Below, piece after piece: positions 15,284 through 22,062 of a stretch of DNA of 25,585 nucleotides; the first letter of the stretch is position 1, and each line of letters begins with the position of its first letter. Both the position numbers and the translations under genes were made by a program. The notes beneath the pieces are model-generated. The model was given only the letters and a program-made list of their open reading frames with translations. It had not been told where the DNA came from and ran no database searches. The DNA comes from a virus, in IMG/VR virus record IMGVR_UViG_3300035698_001097, positions 1 to 25,585 of that record. One strand, written 5' to 3'.

Positions 15284-15451
15284 TTAATCTTCTTTCATCT
15301 CCCATCGTGTGAATGGTTGTATTAACATGACCTTACAATCTCGGGCGGCGACATTACTATTCAGAACATCTCGCCATTTTTCAGAAATCCTAAGCTTCTC
15401 TTCATCTGTGAGATATCTCATTTCCTTTCCCGACAACCCTTCAGTTTTCAT
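15284..15451 (-). CDS. Small hypothetical protein, 55 aa
   Basis: I do not recognise this protein. It reads MKTEGLSGKEMRYLTDEEKL, continues with a helix (RISEKWRDVLNS) and ends RWEMKED. It is charged, with no membrane segment. Support for a real gene comes from a TAAATA box 6 nt before its ATG, matching the spacing of other genes here, and from its tight fit: it follows the tube-like gene stop by 30 nt and its TAA lies 1 nt before the ATG of the endonuclease. Confidence 0.55.
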   Translation of the reverse strand: MKTEGLSGKEMRYLTDEEKLRISEKWRDVLNSNVAARDCKVMLIQPFTRWEMKED

Positions 15452-15457
15452 GTACCA

Positions 15458-15463
15458 TATTTA
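15458..15463 (-). promoter_or_regulatory. CTAAATA late-promoter-like box
   Basis: 6 nt before the ATG of the 55-aa gene at 15451. Confidence 0.55.
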
Positions 15464-15481
15464 GGAGAAGTCTAAAAAATG

Positions 15482-16060
15482 TCAAGACTCATTCAGAATC
15501 TCAACATGAAGCTGACTATATACAAAAGTAAATCCACTTAAGATTTCTTCCCCTGCTTCCCCTTTTTGGTTATAGGTAATACCCTTAACTGAAGTTGGAA
15601 ATGCCTTGTGATAAGTGAACTTTATTCTTTTCTTTAAAAACTCATCAAGACCATATAGAGTCAGATCTGTCATATAATCATTAAACTCCGCATCCACCGC
15701 ATTATTGTGCTGGTTATATACTCCAGTCTTTTGGTCGTGTAGGAGATTCAACCATTGATACATGACATAGTAATTATTATACATTGAGTCCACCATGAAC
15801 TCAATTTCAACTGGTGGATACGAATCCTTCGAATGACTGGACACATATAGAGTAGACCCAGCGAATCGTGTTTCCGTGGCCTTTACTGTGATTTCTGGCA
15901 CAGCGGTTCCAAATACAGAGAATTGAACACTATCTGGTTGAATAGTCTTTTGAGTTCTCTCAAATTTCCGCGTGATATCCTTGCGGATCGGAGGAACATC
16001 GAAGACGAGCAGAAACTTGTCTTCGCGAGCTTTGTTTAAAAATGACTGGACGATTTCCAT
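15482..16060 (-). CDS. Tail-tube-like protein (third tube-fold paralogue)
   Basis: This 192-residue protein has the tube-protein pattern: PDSVQFSVFGTAVPEITVKA, then ETRFAGSTLYV, then PPVEIEFMVDSMYNNYYVMY, and a closing sheet (KFTYHKAFPTSVKGITYNQK, then LSGFTFVYSQLHVEIL). 'F.V...W', 'HKAFPTSV' and the final 'FTF.YSQL' are the elements seen in gp19-like proteins. It lies between the large terminase and the sheath, where T4 has no gene between 17 and 18. It may be a tail-terminator or other tube-end ring protein. A TAAATA box, overlapping the intergenic space after the terminase TAA, is 5 nt before the ATG. Confidence 0.6.
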   Translation of the reverse strand: MEIVQSFLNKAREDKFLLVFDVPPIRKDITRKFERTQKTIQPDSVQFSVFGTAVPEITVKATETRFAGSTLYVSSHSKDSYPPVEIEFMVDSMYNNYYVMYQWLNLLHDQKTGVYNQHNNAVDAEFNDYMTDLTLYGLDEFLKKRIKFTYHKAFPTSVKGITYNQKGEAGEEILSGFTFVYSQLHVEILNES

Positions 16061-16065
16061 ATTCT

Positions 16066-16071
16066 TATTTA
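16066..16071 (-). promoter_or_regulatory. TAAATA late-promoter-like box
   Basis: 5 nt before the ATG of the tube-like gene at 16060, directly after the terminase stop. Confidence 0.6.
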
Positions 16072-16072
16072 A

Positions 16073-17857
16073 TTATGTGAACCACTTGTCAAGAAGATCG
16101 TAATTCTGTTGTGTCATCGTCCGAGATGGATCAATGTATGGATCGTCTCCCCCTAAGAAAACCCAACCCTCTTCTTTTAAAGATGCTACTTCTTCTAAGT
16201 CGCCATCTCCCATAGATCCAAAGGACATTGGATTCAACATCGATTGCTCGATTCTTTCCACTTGTTCATTTGTATAGATCGAAGTCGGATTTTCAAAATA
16301 GGCAATCCCATAATCGATTGGGGTGATACGGAGAGGTTTTCCACACTCGTCGGTCTCTTCAATGGTGAACCATTCCTCTGCCAATTCTGTATCGAGAACC
16401 TTCAAGGCCCAAACCATTGCCATTGTCCTATCATCGTGTTTTCCCGATGCCGCCTTCCAGGTGTCATTGACCTTTACAAAGTCTTTGAACACTTCTTCTA
16501 AGGAATGTTCATTCCTAAAAACAACAGATCCCGTATCATTATAAAAGTATCGAGCATTTGCACACGCATTGTACTTAGTGTTTCTCGATGATACCATACC
16601 CTCAAGTTGTTGATTTTTTCTACCCGCCATCTTAGCTCCCCACGATACAATCTTCGGATACGCGTAATCGCGGGATAATCTATCAACCACCTGTCCACCT
16701 TGATTATTTCTCTCAATCGAAAGCACTGGATTTCCCCAGTGTCTCATGATATCATATACAATATTTGAAAACTCTGCCACGGGAGTCGTATTATCATAAT
16801 ACTCTGCAACCTCTATGATTTCTCTTAGATCTGTTGCATCGAATATCTTAATGACTGAATGGTCGCCCCCCACACCGTCTCCAACGTCAACACCCGCAAT
16901 ATATAATTTATCGGCATCTGGATACTCCCAAATATTATATTTCCCATCCATCAGAGTTTCAATTGGGGCGTGTGTCAATTTTTTAAGTTCCCTATAGAGA
17001 TTTTCATTTAGGGATGACGTTCCAGTGTTTATAAACTCGCAGTCGTACTCCTGAGCAAACTTTTCAGCGGACGCCAACCCTGCGCGGATTTTATCAGCCC
17101 ATTCTTCAGTTCTTCCGGGGATCTCATGCCAAAGAATCCTATCATGTGCCCACCCATTTTTTCCTTCAACTGCTCCAGTATATGTAGTATGGAATAGATT
17201 ACCCGTTCCGTTTGGAGTAGAACACATAAAAACTTTTGAATCATCAGAAGCAGAAACAATTGGAAAAACGGATGCCCAGAACGGATCTAATAAATGTTCT
17301 TCGACGAATGCACATTCGTCAATGACCAAACATGATACGGCTTGTCCCCGTGCCGCAGTTCCCGTAGTTGTTGAGATTGATATTCTAGATCCATTTTCTA
17401 AATCCATACTAGTTTTACCATACGATTCACTCACAGGAGATTTCAACCAGTTTGGAAGTAACTCGTATGCCATTCTAATTCGACTAAAAATTTCAATTGC
17501 GGTCGCTTCTTTATTTGCAACTAGCAATATCCGCTCATCCCCAAAAAATATAGCAAGCCATAAAAGATAAATGGTCATTAAAGTTGACTTGCCCACTTGG
17601 CGACTTGCAAGTAGGACAAAGAATCTATCATTTATCATTTTATCTAATATTCGAATTTGTGGGTCATATAGTTTAATTAACTCCTTTCCCTTTCCCGGTC
17701 GTAATATTGTAAAATAGTTCTCGGAGAAATAATGTATATCCTCCCTACACTTAGTAATTTCCGACAGCATCTCTTCTGTGTACTCGAACTCTGCCCCCTT
17801 AGATGGAACATTTGGATTTCCCATATAGAAATTATCCTTTTTACGTTTCGCAGCCAT
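16073..17857 (-). CDS. terL: Terminase large subunit (T4 gp17-like)
   Basis: This is the ATP-driven motor and nuclease that packages DNA into the prohead. With the start at 17857 the protein has 594 residues, against 610 in T4 gp17. Residues 84-92 are the Walker A loop (ASRQVGKST), 176-181 the Walker B (CLVIDE), and STPNGTGN near 213-220 is the coupling motif. The RNase H-type nuclease has Asp324 in AGVDVGDGVGGDHS, Glu382 in SIERNN, and Asp475/Asp476 in GKHDDRT. A longer frame opens at 17932, but it would overlap the divergent + gene. The perfect TATAAATA 8 nt before the ATG at 17857 favours the shorter form. Confidence 0.95.
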   Translation of the reverse strand: MAAKRKKDNFYMGNPNVPSKGAEFEYTEEMLSEITKCREDIHYFSENYFTILRPGKGKELIKLYDPQIRILDKMINDRFFVLLASRQVGKSTLMTIYLLWLAIFFGDERILLVANKEATAIEIFSRIRMAYELLPNWLKSPVSESYGKTSMDLENGSRISISTTTGTAARGQAVSCLVIDECAFVEEHLLDPFWASVFPIVSASDDSKVFMCSTPNGTGNLFHTTYTGAVEGKNGWAHDRILWHEIPGRTEEWADKIRAGLASAEKFAQEYDCEFINTGTSSLNENLYRELKKLTHAPIETLMDGKYNIWEYPDADKLYIAGVDVGDGVGGDHSVIKIFDATDLREIIEVAEYYDNTTPVAEFSNIVYDIMRHWGNPVLSIERNNQGGQVVDRLSRDYAYPKIVSWGAKMAGRKNQQLEGMVSSRNTKYNACANARYFYNDTGSVVFRNEHSLEEVFKDFVKVNDTWKAASGKHDDRTMAMVWALKVLDTELAEEWFTIEETDECGKPLRITPIDYGIAYFENPTSIYTNEQVERIEQSMLNPMSFGSMGDGDLEEVASLKEEGWVFLGGDDPYIDPSRTMTQQNYDLLDKWFT

Positions 17858-17865
17858 ATGTAACA

Positions 17866-17873
17866 TATTTATA
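17866..17873 (-). promoter_or_regulatory. Perfect T4 late promoter TATAAATA
   Basis: Exact match to the T4 late consensus, 8 nt before the preferred terminase start at 17857. Confidence 0.8.
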
Positions 17874-17884
17874 CACGTTACAGT

Positions 17885-17890
17885 TAAATA
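17885..17890 (+). promoter_or_regulatory. TAAATA late-promoter-like box
   Basis: 7 nt before the ATG at 17898; divergent from the terminase promoter, 11 bp away. Confidence 0.6.
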
Positions 17891-17897
17891 AGAATAT

Positions 17898-18848
17898 ATG
17901 AAAACACCAGACCGCGTTTGTATTGGGGACATCTATGGGAAGATGCTCAATTCTATTAAACCCCAATTGGTCAAAGAAGCCAAGAAACAACCCCCGAATG
18001 CTTTCAACTCTAAAATGCCCATTGAGAAATCGAAACCGATTGATGGGTATAATAGAGCGTTAAATGATTCTGAAAATGATGAAAATTCGGAGGAGGACGA
18101 ACAGGACGCATCGGCCCCAAAAACTAAAAGGGGCAAGACCATGGAAAATCTCTTAAAAAAATCCAAAAACAAGAAGTTTAGTAGCCAGCAACGAGCAGGA
18201 TTCAAAAAAGAGGCAGAGAAAAGAGGTTTTTATTCTGAGGGAGAGGAAGATTTGAAAGAATCGAAAAAAACACACACCGATACGATAAATAAAGTTATGA
18301 GCAAATCAACGTTCGATAAATTATATAGTAAGGTCTTAAAAGAAAACTTCGGACAGGAAGATCCAGATATGGACGCTCTTGGTTTGGATGACGCCACGGC
18401 AGATTCCGATATGGAAGGTGACTACGGGGCGGAAGATGATATGGGAGAAGAGGGCGACGAAGTTACCTTTACTCTTGACCGCGCAACTGCACAGGTGTTA
18501 ATGGACGTTCTCCAAGGTGCTATGGGAGAAGAAGGCGAAGGGGGAGACGAAGACCTTGACTTTGGAGACGAAGGAGAAGATCTTGGACTCGATGACGATG
18601 ACGGTAGCTTTAACTTCGACGAAGATGAAGAAGAACAAGGAACCAAACCTGCCACTGATAAAAAAGGGGCCTTCCAAGTAAAGAATAACAAGGTTGGGGG
18701 CAGAGCCAATCCAAAAGGTTCCAAAATGGGAAGCGGTGATGTGACGGACGACACGGGAACCAAAGAAGGTGCCCCTCCAATCACACAACTTCAAGGCAAA
18801 GACAATAAGGTTAAAGGCCAAGTTAATGCTGGTGACTTCTTCAAGTGA
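17898..18848 (+). CDS. Highly acidic protein, prohead-core or scaffold candidate
   Basis: The 316-residue protein is Lys-rich in its first 130 residues and extremely acidic afterwards (GDYGAEDDMGEEGDE, and then EEGEGGDEDLDFGDEGEDLG and LDDDDGSFNFDEDEEE). Between the two lies SKSTFDKLYSKVLKENFGQE, an amphipathic helix followed by an L-x-E site of the type cut by the T4 prohead protease. The C-terminus has two related segments, KNNKVGGRANP and KDNKVKGQVNAG. T4-like prohead core proteins are similarly acidic and are processed in the prohead, so a core role is plausible but unproven. It is divergent from the large terminase, has a TAAATA box 7 nt before the ATG, and is followed by a strong terminator. 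Confidence 0.75.
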   Translation: MKTPDRVCIGDIYGKMLNSIKPQLVKEAKKQPPNAFNSKMPIEKSKPIDGYNRALNDSENDENSEEDEQDASAPKTKRGKTMENLLKKSKNKKFSSQQRAGFKKEAEKRGFYSEGEEDLKESKKTHTDTINKVMSKSTFDKLYSKVLKENFGQEDPDMDALGLDDATADSDMEGDYGAEDDMGEEGDEVTFTLDRATAQVLMDVLQGAMGEEGEGGDEDLDFGDEGEDLGLDDDDGSFNFDEDEEEQGTKPATDKKGAFQVKNNKVGGRANPKGSKMGSGDVTDDTGTKEGAPPITQLQGKDNKVKGQVNAGDFFK

Positions 18849-18869
18849 TCTGACCAAATAACAAATTTG

Positions 18870-18900
18870 AAAAACCCGCTATTAATTTAGCGGGTTTTTT
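18870..18900 (+). terminator. Rho-independent terminator
   Basis: A 12-bp perfect stem (18870-18881 with 18888-18899) with a GC-rich core, CCCGC/GCGGG, a 6-nt loop and a run of six T at 18895-18900. It lies 22 bp after the acidic-protein gene. An A run on the other arm would allow function in reverse. It is the only canonical terminator seen in the window. Confidence 0.9.
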
Positions 18901-18903
18901 CGT

Positions 18904-18909
18904 TAAATA
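18904..18909 (+). promoter_or_regulatory. TAAATA late-promoter-like box
   Basis: 6 nt before the GTG at 18916, immediately after the terminator; supports the GTG start. Confidence 0.6.
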
Positions 18910-18915
18910 GTTATA

Positions 18916-19266
18916 GTGAAAAGCTTCCAACAATTTTTCTTAGAATATCGACACAACCTTGCGGATGGCTCAACGGCTCCCTCAATCTATGTCAATAATG
19001 GTAAAAACCCAGATCGTATTGGGCCTGATAAAAAAAGACTACACACAGTGGGAGACTATGAAAAGAAGAACGACAAGCTCGATATTCCCGGATCATTATT
19101 GACATACCCAGAATTGGAAGAGATGGGGCTAAAGGATCTCATGAGCGTTCAATTACCTCGGACATTCCAAAACATTAAAAACTCGGGCGCAAATATCCAA
19201 GTTTGGCAGAATGATAGAGGAGAAATCGTCGGAAGAGTGATCAGACATAGCAAGCCGGATAAATAA
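18916..19266 (+). CDS. Candidate internal head protein with T4-type capsid-targeting N-terminus
   Basis: This 116-residue protein starts MKSFQQFFLEY, closely resembling the capsid-targeting peptide of the T4 internal proteins (MKTYQEFIAEA), which sends them into the prohead core and is cut after an [LI]-x-E site. Here the equivalent is FLE. The remaining body is basic and polar (NGKNPDRIGPDKKRLHTVGD), ends in VWQNDRGEIVGRVIRHSKPD, and has no membrane segment. The start is GTG, supported by a TAAATA box 6 nt upstream. It lies between the acidic core candidate and the gp14-like neck gene, a head-gene setting. The body fold is unknown to me. Confidence 0.65.
   Translation: MKSFQQFFLEYRHNLADGSTAPSIYVNNGKNPDRIGPDKKRLHTVGDYEKKNDKLDIPGSLLTYPELEEMGLKDLMSVQLPRTFQNIKNSGANIQVWQNDRGEIVGRVIRHSKPDK
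19260..19265 (+). promoter_or_regulatory. ATAAATA late-promoter-like box
   Basis: 5 nt before the ATG at 19271; overlaps the stop codon of the preceding gene. Confidence 0.55.
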
Positions 19267-19270
19267 GAAT

Positions 19271-20065
19271 ATGGGCTGCCCTGTAACACCACTGTCTTGT
19301 CTGGAACCTTCAAATATCTTTGCGGGCGTCTACAACCCTAAATGTGGGGGATTCGCAGATCCGTCCAATTATCAAGCAGAACAAGCCATCTTTAAATCTG
19401 GGTTCAACGAACTGATCAATAATTATGGCGTTGAAGTTGATTATTATATCAATGGGTTCAATACATCCGAAATGAACTTCATATATGGGGAACACACAAC
19501 CCAAGAATATTCATCCCCATTCACAATTAAAATGTATCTCGAATTGGAAGAAGGTATCAGTCTCAGCCAATTCGGTATTTCCAGTGATGATGAACTCACA
19601 GCATATGTGAGTATTGATAACTTCGCAACAACGGTCAATTTGTCGGCAGATGCTTTGGTAGCTTTTTATTCCACAAATAATCAGAGAATCGAGCCAAAAT
19701 CTGATGATCTCATTGAAGTTACCGCTCTAGGATGTGACAGACCAGGTGATAGAGGGGCTAAAATATTTCGCATCACAGAAGCATTAGATCAAAGCACAGG
19801 AGACGGCTTGAATCCCCTGATGGGCCATTATGTGTGGAGACTCAAGGCGAAACGCTACGAGACTTCCTTTGAAACCAATGCGCCTCAAGAAGATGGAAAT
19901 GACCAAGTGTATGATAATACATATAGTGGAAAACTTTCCTCTGTATTATTCCCAACCCTCTCAACTGATGAGAAGGTATATGACGACAATGCGGACGATG
20001 TTAGTCAAGCATCAGTGTATGACATGGATAATACTGATAATAGCGTCTATGGTGATTACTATTAA
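19271..20065 (+). CDS. Neck / head completion protein (T4 gp14-like)
   Basis: The 264 residues compare with 256 in T4 gp14, which closes the filled head and joins it to the tail. The pattern follows T4-like gp14: an opening helix (EQAIFKSGFNELINNYGVEV) with DYYINGF, then FIYGEHTTQEYSSPFTIKMY and LELEEGISLSQFGISSDDEL, then 'PKSDDLIEVT', then a 'IFRITEALD' strand, and HYVWRLKAKRYETSFE. 'Q...F...I..YG..V.Y', 'PF.I.MY.E..EG', 'FG' and 'W.L...RYE.S.E' are the shared elements. The last 60 residues are acidic. It starts 5 nt after a TAAATA box, and its stop codon overlaps that of the convergent tailspike gene. Confidence 0.65.
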   Translation: MGCPVTPLSCLEPSNIFAGVYNPKCGGFADPSNYQAEQAIFKSGFNELINNYGVEVDYYINGFNTSEMNFIYGEHTTQEYSSPFTIKMYLELEEGISLSQFGISSDDELTAYVSIDNFATTVNLSADALVAFYSTNNQRIEPKSDDLIEVTALGCDRPGDRGAKIFRITEALDQSTGDGLNPLMGHYVWRLKAKRYETSFETNAPQEDGNDQVYDNTYSGKLSSVLFPTLSTDEKVYDDNADDVSQASVYDMDNTDNSVYGDYY

Positions 20066-21348
20066 CCAATCAACCACGTTGATCCCGTATAATAAATAGG
20101 AACAACATTTGCGCCTCCTGTCACATAGGGCGTTCCATATCCAGCAGATAAAGGTTGGTTAGAATCGGAAGTAAACACTTTCATTCCCGCGTAAGCTGAT
20201 AATGATGTCAAACTGGTCACATTGTATATATTATAAACCGCCAAATTAGGATCAGTCGTATTAACATAATATCCCGTGGGGGAAGTATAATCTACTTGAC
20301 GAACATATTGAGTGACAGAGCTAACAGTAGACCCAGCCGCAGATTGCATTCCATTAGATGATTTACCCGTGTTAATATCTTCAATTATAACTCCCTCGTT
20401 CGCTCCCCTAACAATATTAGTTGCATTAACACTTGCACCGTTATTATTAATTCTGATCACAGATGCTCCCGCACTAAGAGAATACCCCTCGACACTATCA
20501 AGTGTTATATTTGGAGGTGAACCACCTCCCCCCGTAGAGCTTTCATAACCATACCAATTATATACTACGTCAATGCCTACCACATTTGCGGTCTCCATAT
20601 GAATATTTCTCATTACGGCACATCGACCACCAACTCTTGCGATATATTGGCAATTAGTTGAGCCCGATATTGCATTAAGAGTGGCTCTAGAAAGTTCCCA
20701 AGTAGTTCCTACCGCCATCCAACAAATAGGAACCCCATCACTTGACGCAAACATATTAATGCCATCTGCCGTAAACCCATTGAAGATTGTCATACGACTA
20801 CCCCCAAAACCATATCCAGTAAATCCCGTTCCAGAAACATTAACCAGTCGAGTATTTTCTTCAAGAGAACCCTCATGATAAATAGATGAAAACTCAACTC
20901 CCACTGTAGGAGTAATAGCCCATGAATCTATAGATAAATTTTGGAGGGACTGATTATATTGATTTGTGAGTGTTTGTTTCGCCCCCGCATCCACCCTATT
21001 ATATTCCATGATGCCCATGAAAATAGCGGCAGTAGTTCCGCCCCCAGTATAAGGATAATCTGGGGGGAATGAACGATGAACGTCTAAGTCCCAATGAGCA
21101 GAATCTACACAAGTGATTACAACCTGACCACTAGGATAAGTGATTCCCGGTTGTCCCATCAAACTCGACCGATACCCTCTCAAATCAATTGGTCTGTCGA
21201 TGTAATAATCTTTTTGACTGAGATATACTACACTGTTTGAAATTCCTCTTGGGATATATCGACCACTATAAAGCACCCAATATGTTTCCCAGTTTACTCC
21301 AACTCCGGGAGTATCATCTGTAGTAGAAGTATGCCCCCAGAAATACAT
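20062..21348 (-). CDS. Tailspike, C-terminal part (beta-helix), downstream of a G5 frameshift
   Basis: The listed ATG at 21348 is probably not a real start; this frame continues the adaptor frame at 21294-21974 after a shift at the G5 run 21334-21338. The first residues (GHTSTTDDTPGVGVNWETYW) are the second half of a small carbohydrate-binding-like insert ('Y.C...HTS......G..W..YW'). The rest is rich in Asn, Gly, Ser and Thr with repeated short strands, as in right-handed beta-helix spikes (RNIHMETANVVGIDVVYNWY). The end (VPIYYTGSTWLIG) is a typical spike tip. It probably binds or degrades surface polysaccharide. Joined to the upstream frame the protein would have about 637 residues. Confidence 0.7.
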   Translation of the reverse strand: MYFWGHTSTTDDTPGVGVNWETYWVLYSGRYIPRGISNSVVYLSQKDYYIDRPIDLRGYRSSLMGQPGITYPSGQVVITCVDSAHWDLDVHRSFPPDYPYTGGGTTAAIFMGIMEYNRVDAGAKQTLTNQYNQSLQNLSIDSWAITPTVGVEFSSIYHEGSLEENTRLVNVSGTGFTGYGFGGSRMTIFNGFTADGINMFASSDGVPICWMAVGTTWELSRATLNAISGSTNCQYIARVGGRCAVMRNIHMETANVVGIDVVYNWYGYESSTGGGGSPPNITLDSVEGYSLSAGASVIRINNNGASVNATNIVRGANEGVIIEDINTGKSSNGMQSAAGSTVSSVTQYVRQVDYTSPTGYYVNTTDPNLAVYNIYNVTSLTSLSAYAGMKVFTSDSNQPLSAGYGTPYVTGGANVVPIYYTGSTWLIG

Positions 21349-21974
21349 TGATATGAAGATCCCTCATAAAACAACCTATATCCTTTTATATAAGCGTTGC
21401 CAGTATCCCAAATGTCAATACCATAAAAACTTCCCGCTGTGGCGCTGAGATCGTGTGTAGTCGTTAATGAACACTCAATAGCAGATTGAATACCAAGCCA
21501 ATCCGCAGAAGCATTTGCCTCAACATCACCAAACCCGCCCCACCACTCAGGGTGACGGTAAACGCCACCAAGAGTCCCAATGACCTGGGCCGGTGCAGTG
21601 ACAACAAAAATCTGCTGTTCTGGGTGCGCATCAAGATAACCATAACAAGTCCAAATAAAAGCCCCCATCGTGACCCTACCATCTGGCCCAACAATTATAT
21701 TCGAGGTGGTTGGGGTGGTTCTGTCTGCTGTAAGGGTAATATGAGAATTAATATAAAGAGTAGACTCATCAAGTTCTAACAATCCGTCAGAAGTCACTGT
21801 AATTGCAGAAGCTGAGACAACCCCTACAGCGGAGGTTGCGATGATTCTAGACCCGACATTGTTCGACTCAGTTCTTGACAATATCCCATTATCAGTAATC
21901 AATAAATATTCAGAACCATCTATATTAGATGTAATAGGTAAATCGTTTGCGTATACGACAGATGTAATGGCCAT
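21294..21974 (-). CDS. Tailspike, N-terminal part with virion-attachment module
   Basis: The first 35 residues (MAITSVVYANDLPITSNIDG, then TDNGILSRT) match the start of the adaptor at 25048-25491, so this is the shared attachment module that docks the spike to the tail. Further on, HPEWWGGFGDVEANASADWL followed by GIQSAIECSL is the 'PEW.G..GD......D...IQ.A+' motif that opens many tailspike beta-helices. The protein then enters a carbohydrate-binding-like insert (YEGSSYQCISG), shifts out of frame at five G residues and ends in GILLLQMILPELE, an unlikely natural ending. One added G, or two removed, restores 'SG(G)HTSTTDDTPG' and joins it to the next ORF. A TAAATA box lies 5 nt before the ATG. 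Confidence 0.75.
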   Translation of the reverse strand: MAITSVVYANDLPITSNIDGSEYLLITDNGILSRTESNNVGSRIIATSAVGVVSASAITVTSDGLLELDESTLYINSHITLTADRTTPTTSNIIVGPDGRVTMGAFIWTCYGYLDAHPEQQIFVVTAPAQVIGTLGGVYRHPEWWGGFGDVEANASADWLGIQSAIECSLTTTHDLSATAGSFYGIDIWDTGNAYIKGYRLFYEGSSYQCISGGILLLQMILPELE

Positions 21975-22044
21975 AATCTTATTTAATAAGACTTAGCGAC
22001 TGATACAAAGTATCGATCAAAATATTTTCAAATATTCCATTCCT
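21871..22044. repeat. 174-bp imperfect direct repeat, left border of the large spike cassette
   Basis: Aligns without gaps to 25388-25561; by hand count 138 of 174 positions match. It covers the end of the small peptide frame, the TAAATA box and about 35 codons of the adaptor module. Confidence 0.85.
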
Positions 22045-22062
22045 ACCATTAACCCAATTCAT
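21979..22062 (-). CDS. Small conserved peptide frame (27 aa) at the cassette border
   Basis: The frame reads MNWVNGRNGIFENILIDTLY and then QSLSLIK before TAA. Its start overlaps the last 14 nt of the 1000-aa spike in another frame. The same peptide (RNGIFEN, then DTLYQSLSLIK) occurs before the other adaptor at 25496-25585, and most differences between the two DNA copies within it are silent or conservative. It could be a small protein, or the displaced C-terminus of the upstream spike gene. There is no TAAATA box or clear ribosome site of its own. Confidence 0.35.
   Translation of the reverse strand: MNWVNGRNGIFENILIDTLYQSLSLIK
21980..21985 (-). promoter_or_regulatory. TAAATA late-promoter-like box
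   Basis: 5 nt before the ATG at 21974; it coincides with the last codon and stop of the 27-aa frame. Confidence 0.55.

Noticed and set aside
17858-17932. Longer terminase start at 17932
   Set aside because: It would overlap the divergent gene at 17898 and cross a perfect late promoter; the added residues do not resemble a terminase N-terminus.
18422-18784. A Ser/Pro-rich - strand ORF
   Set aside because: It is the complement of the acidic repeats in the + strand gene; the low-complexity Ser/Pro pattern arises from GAA/GAC/GGA codons read in reverse.
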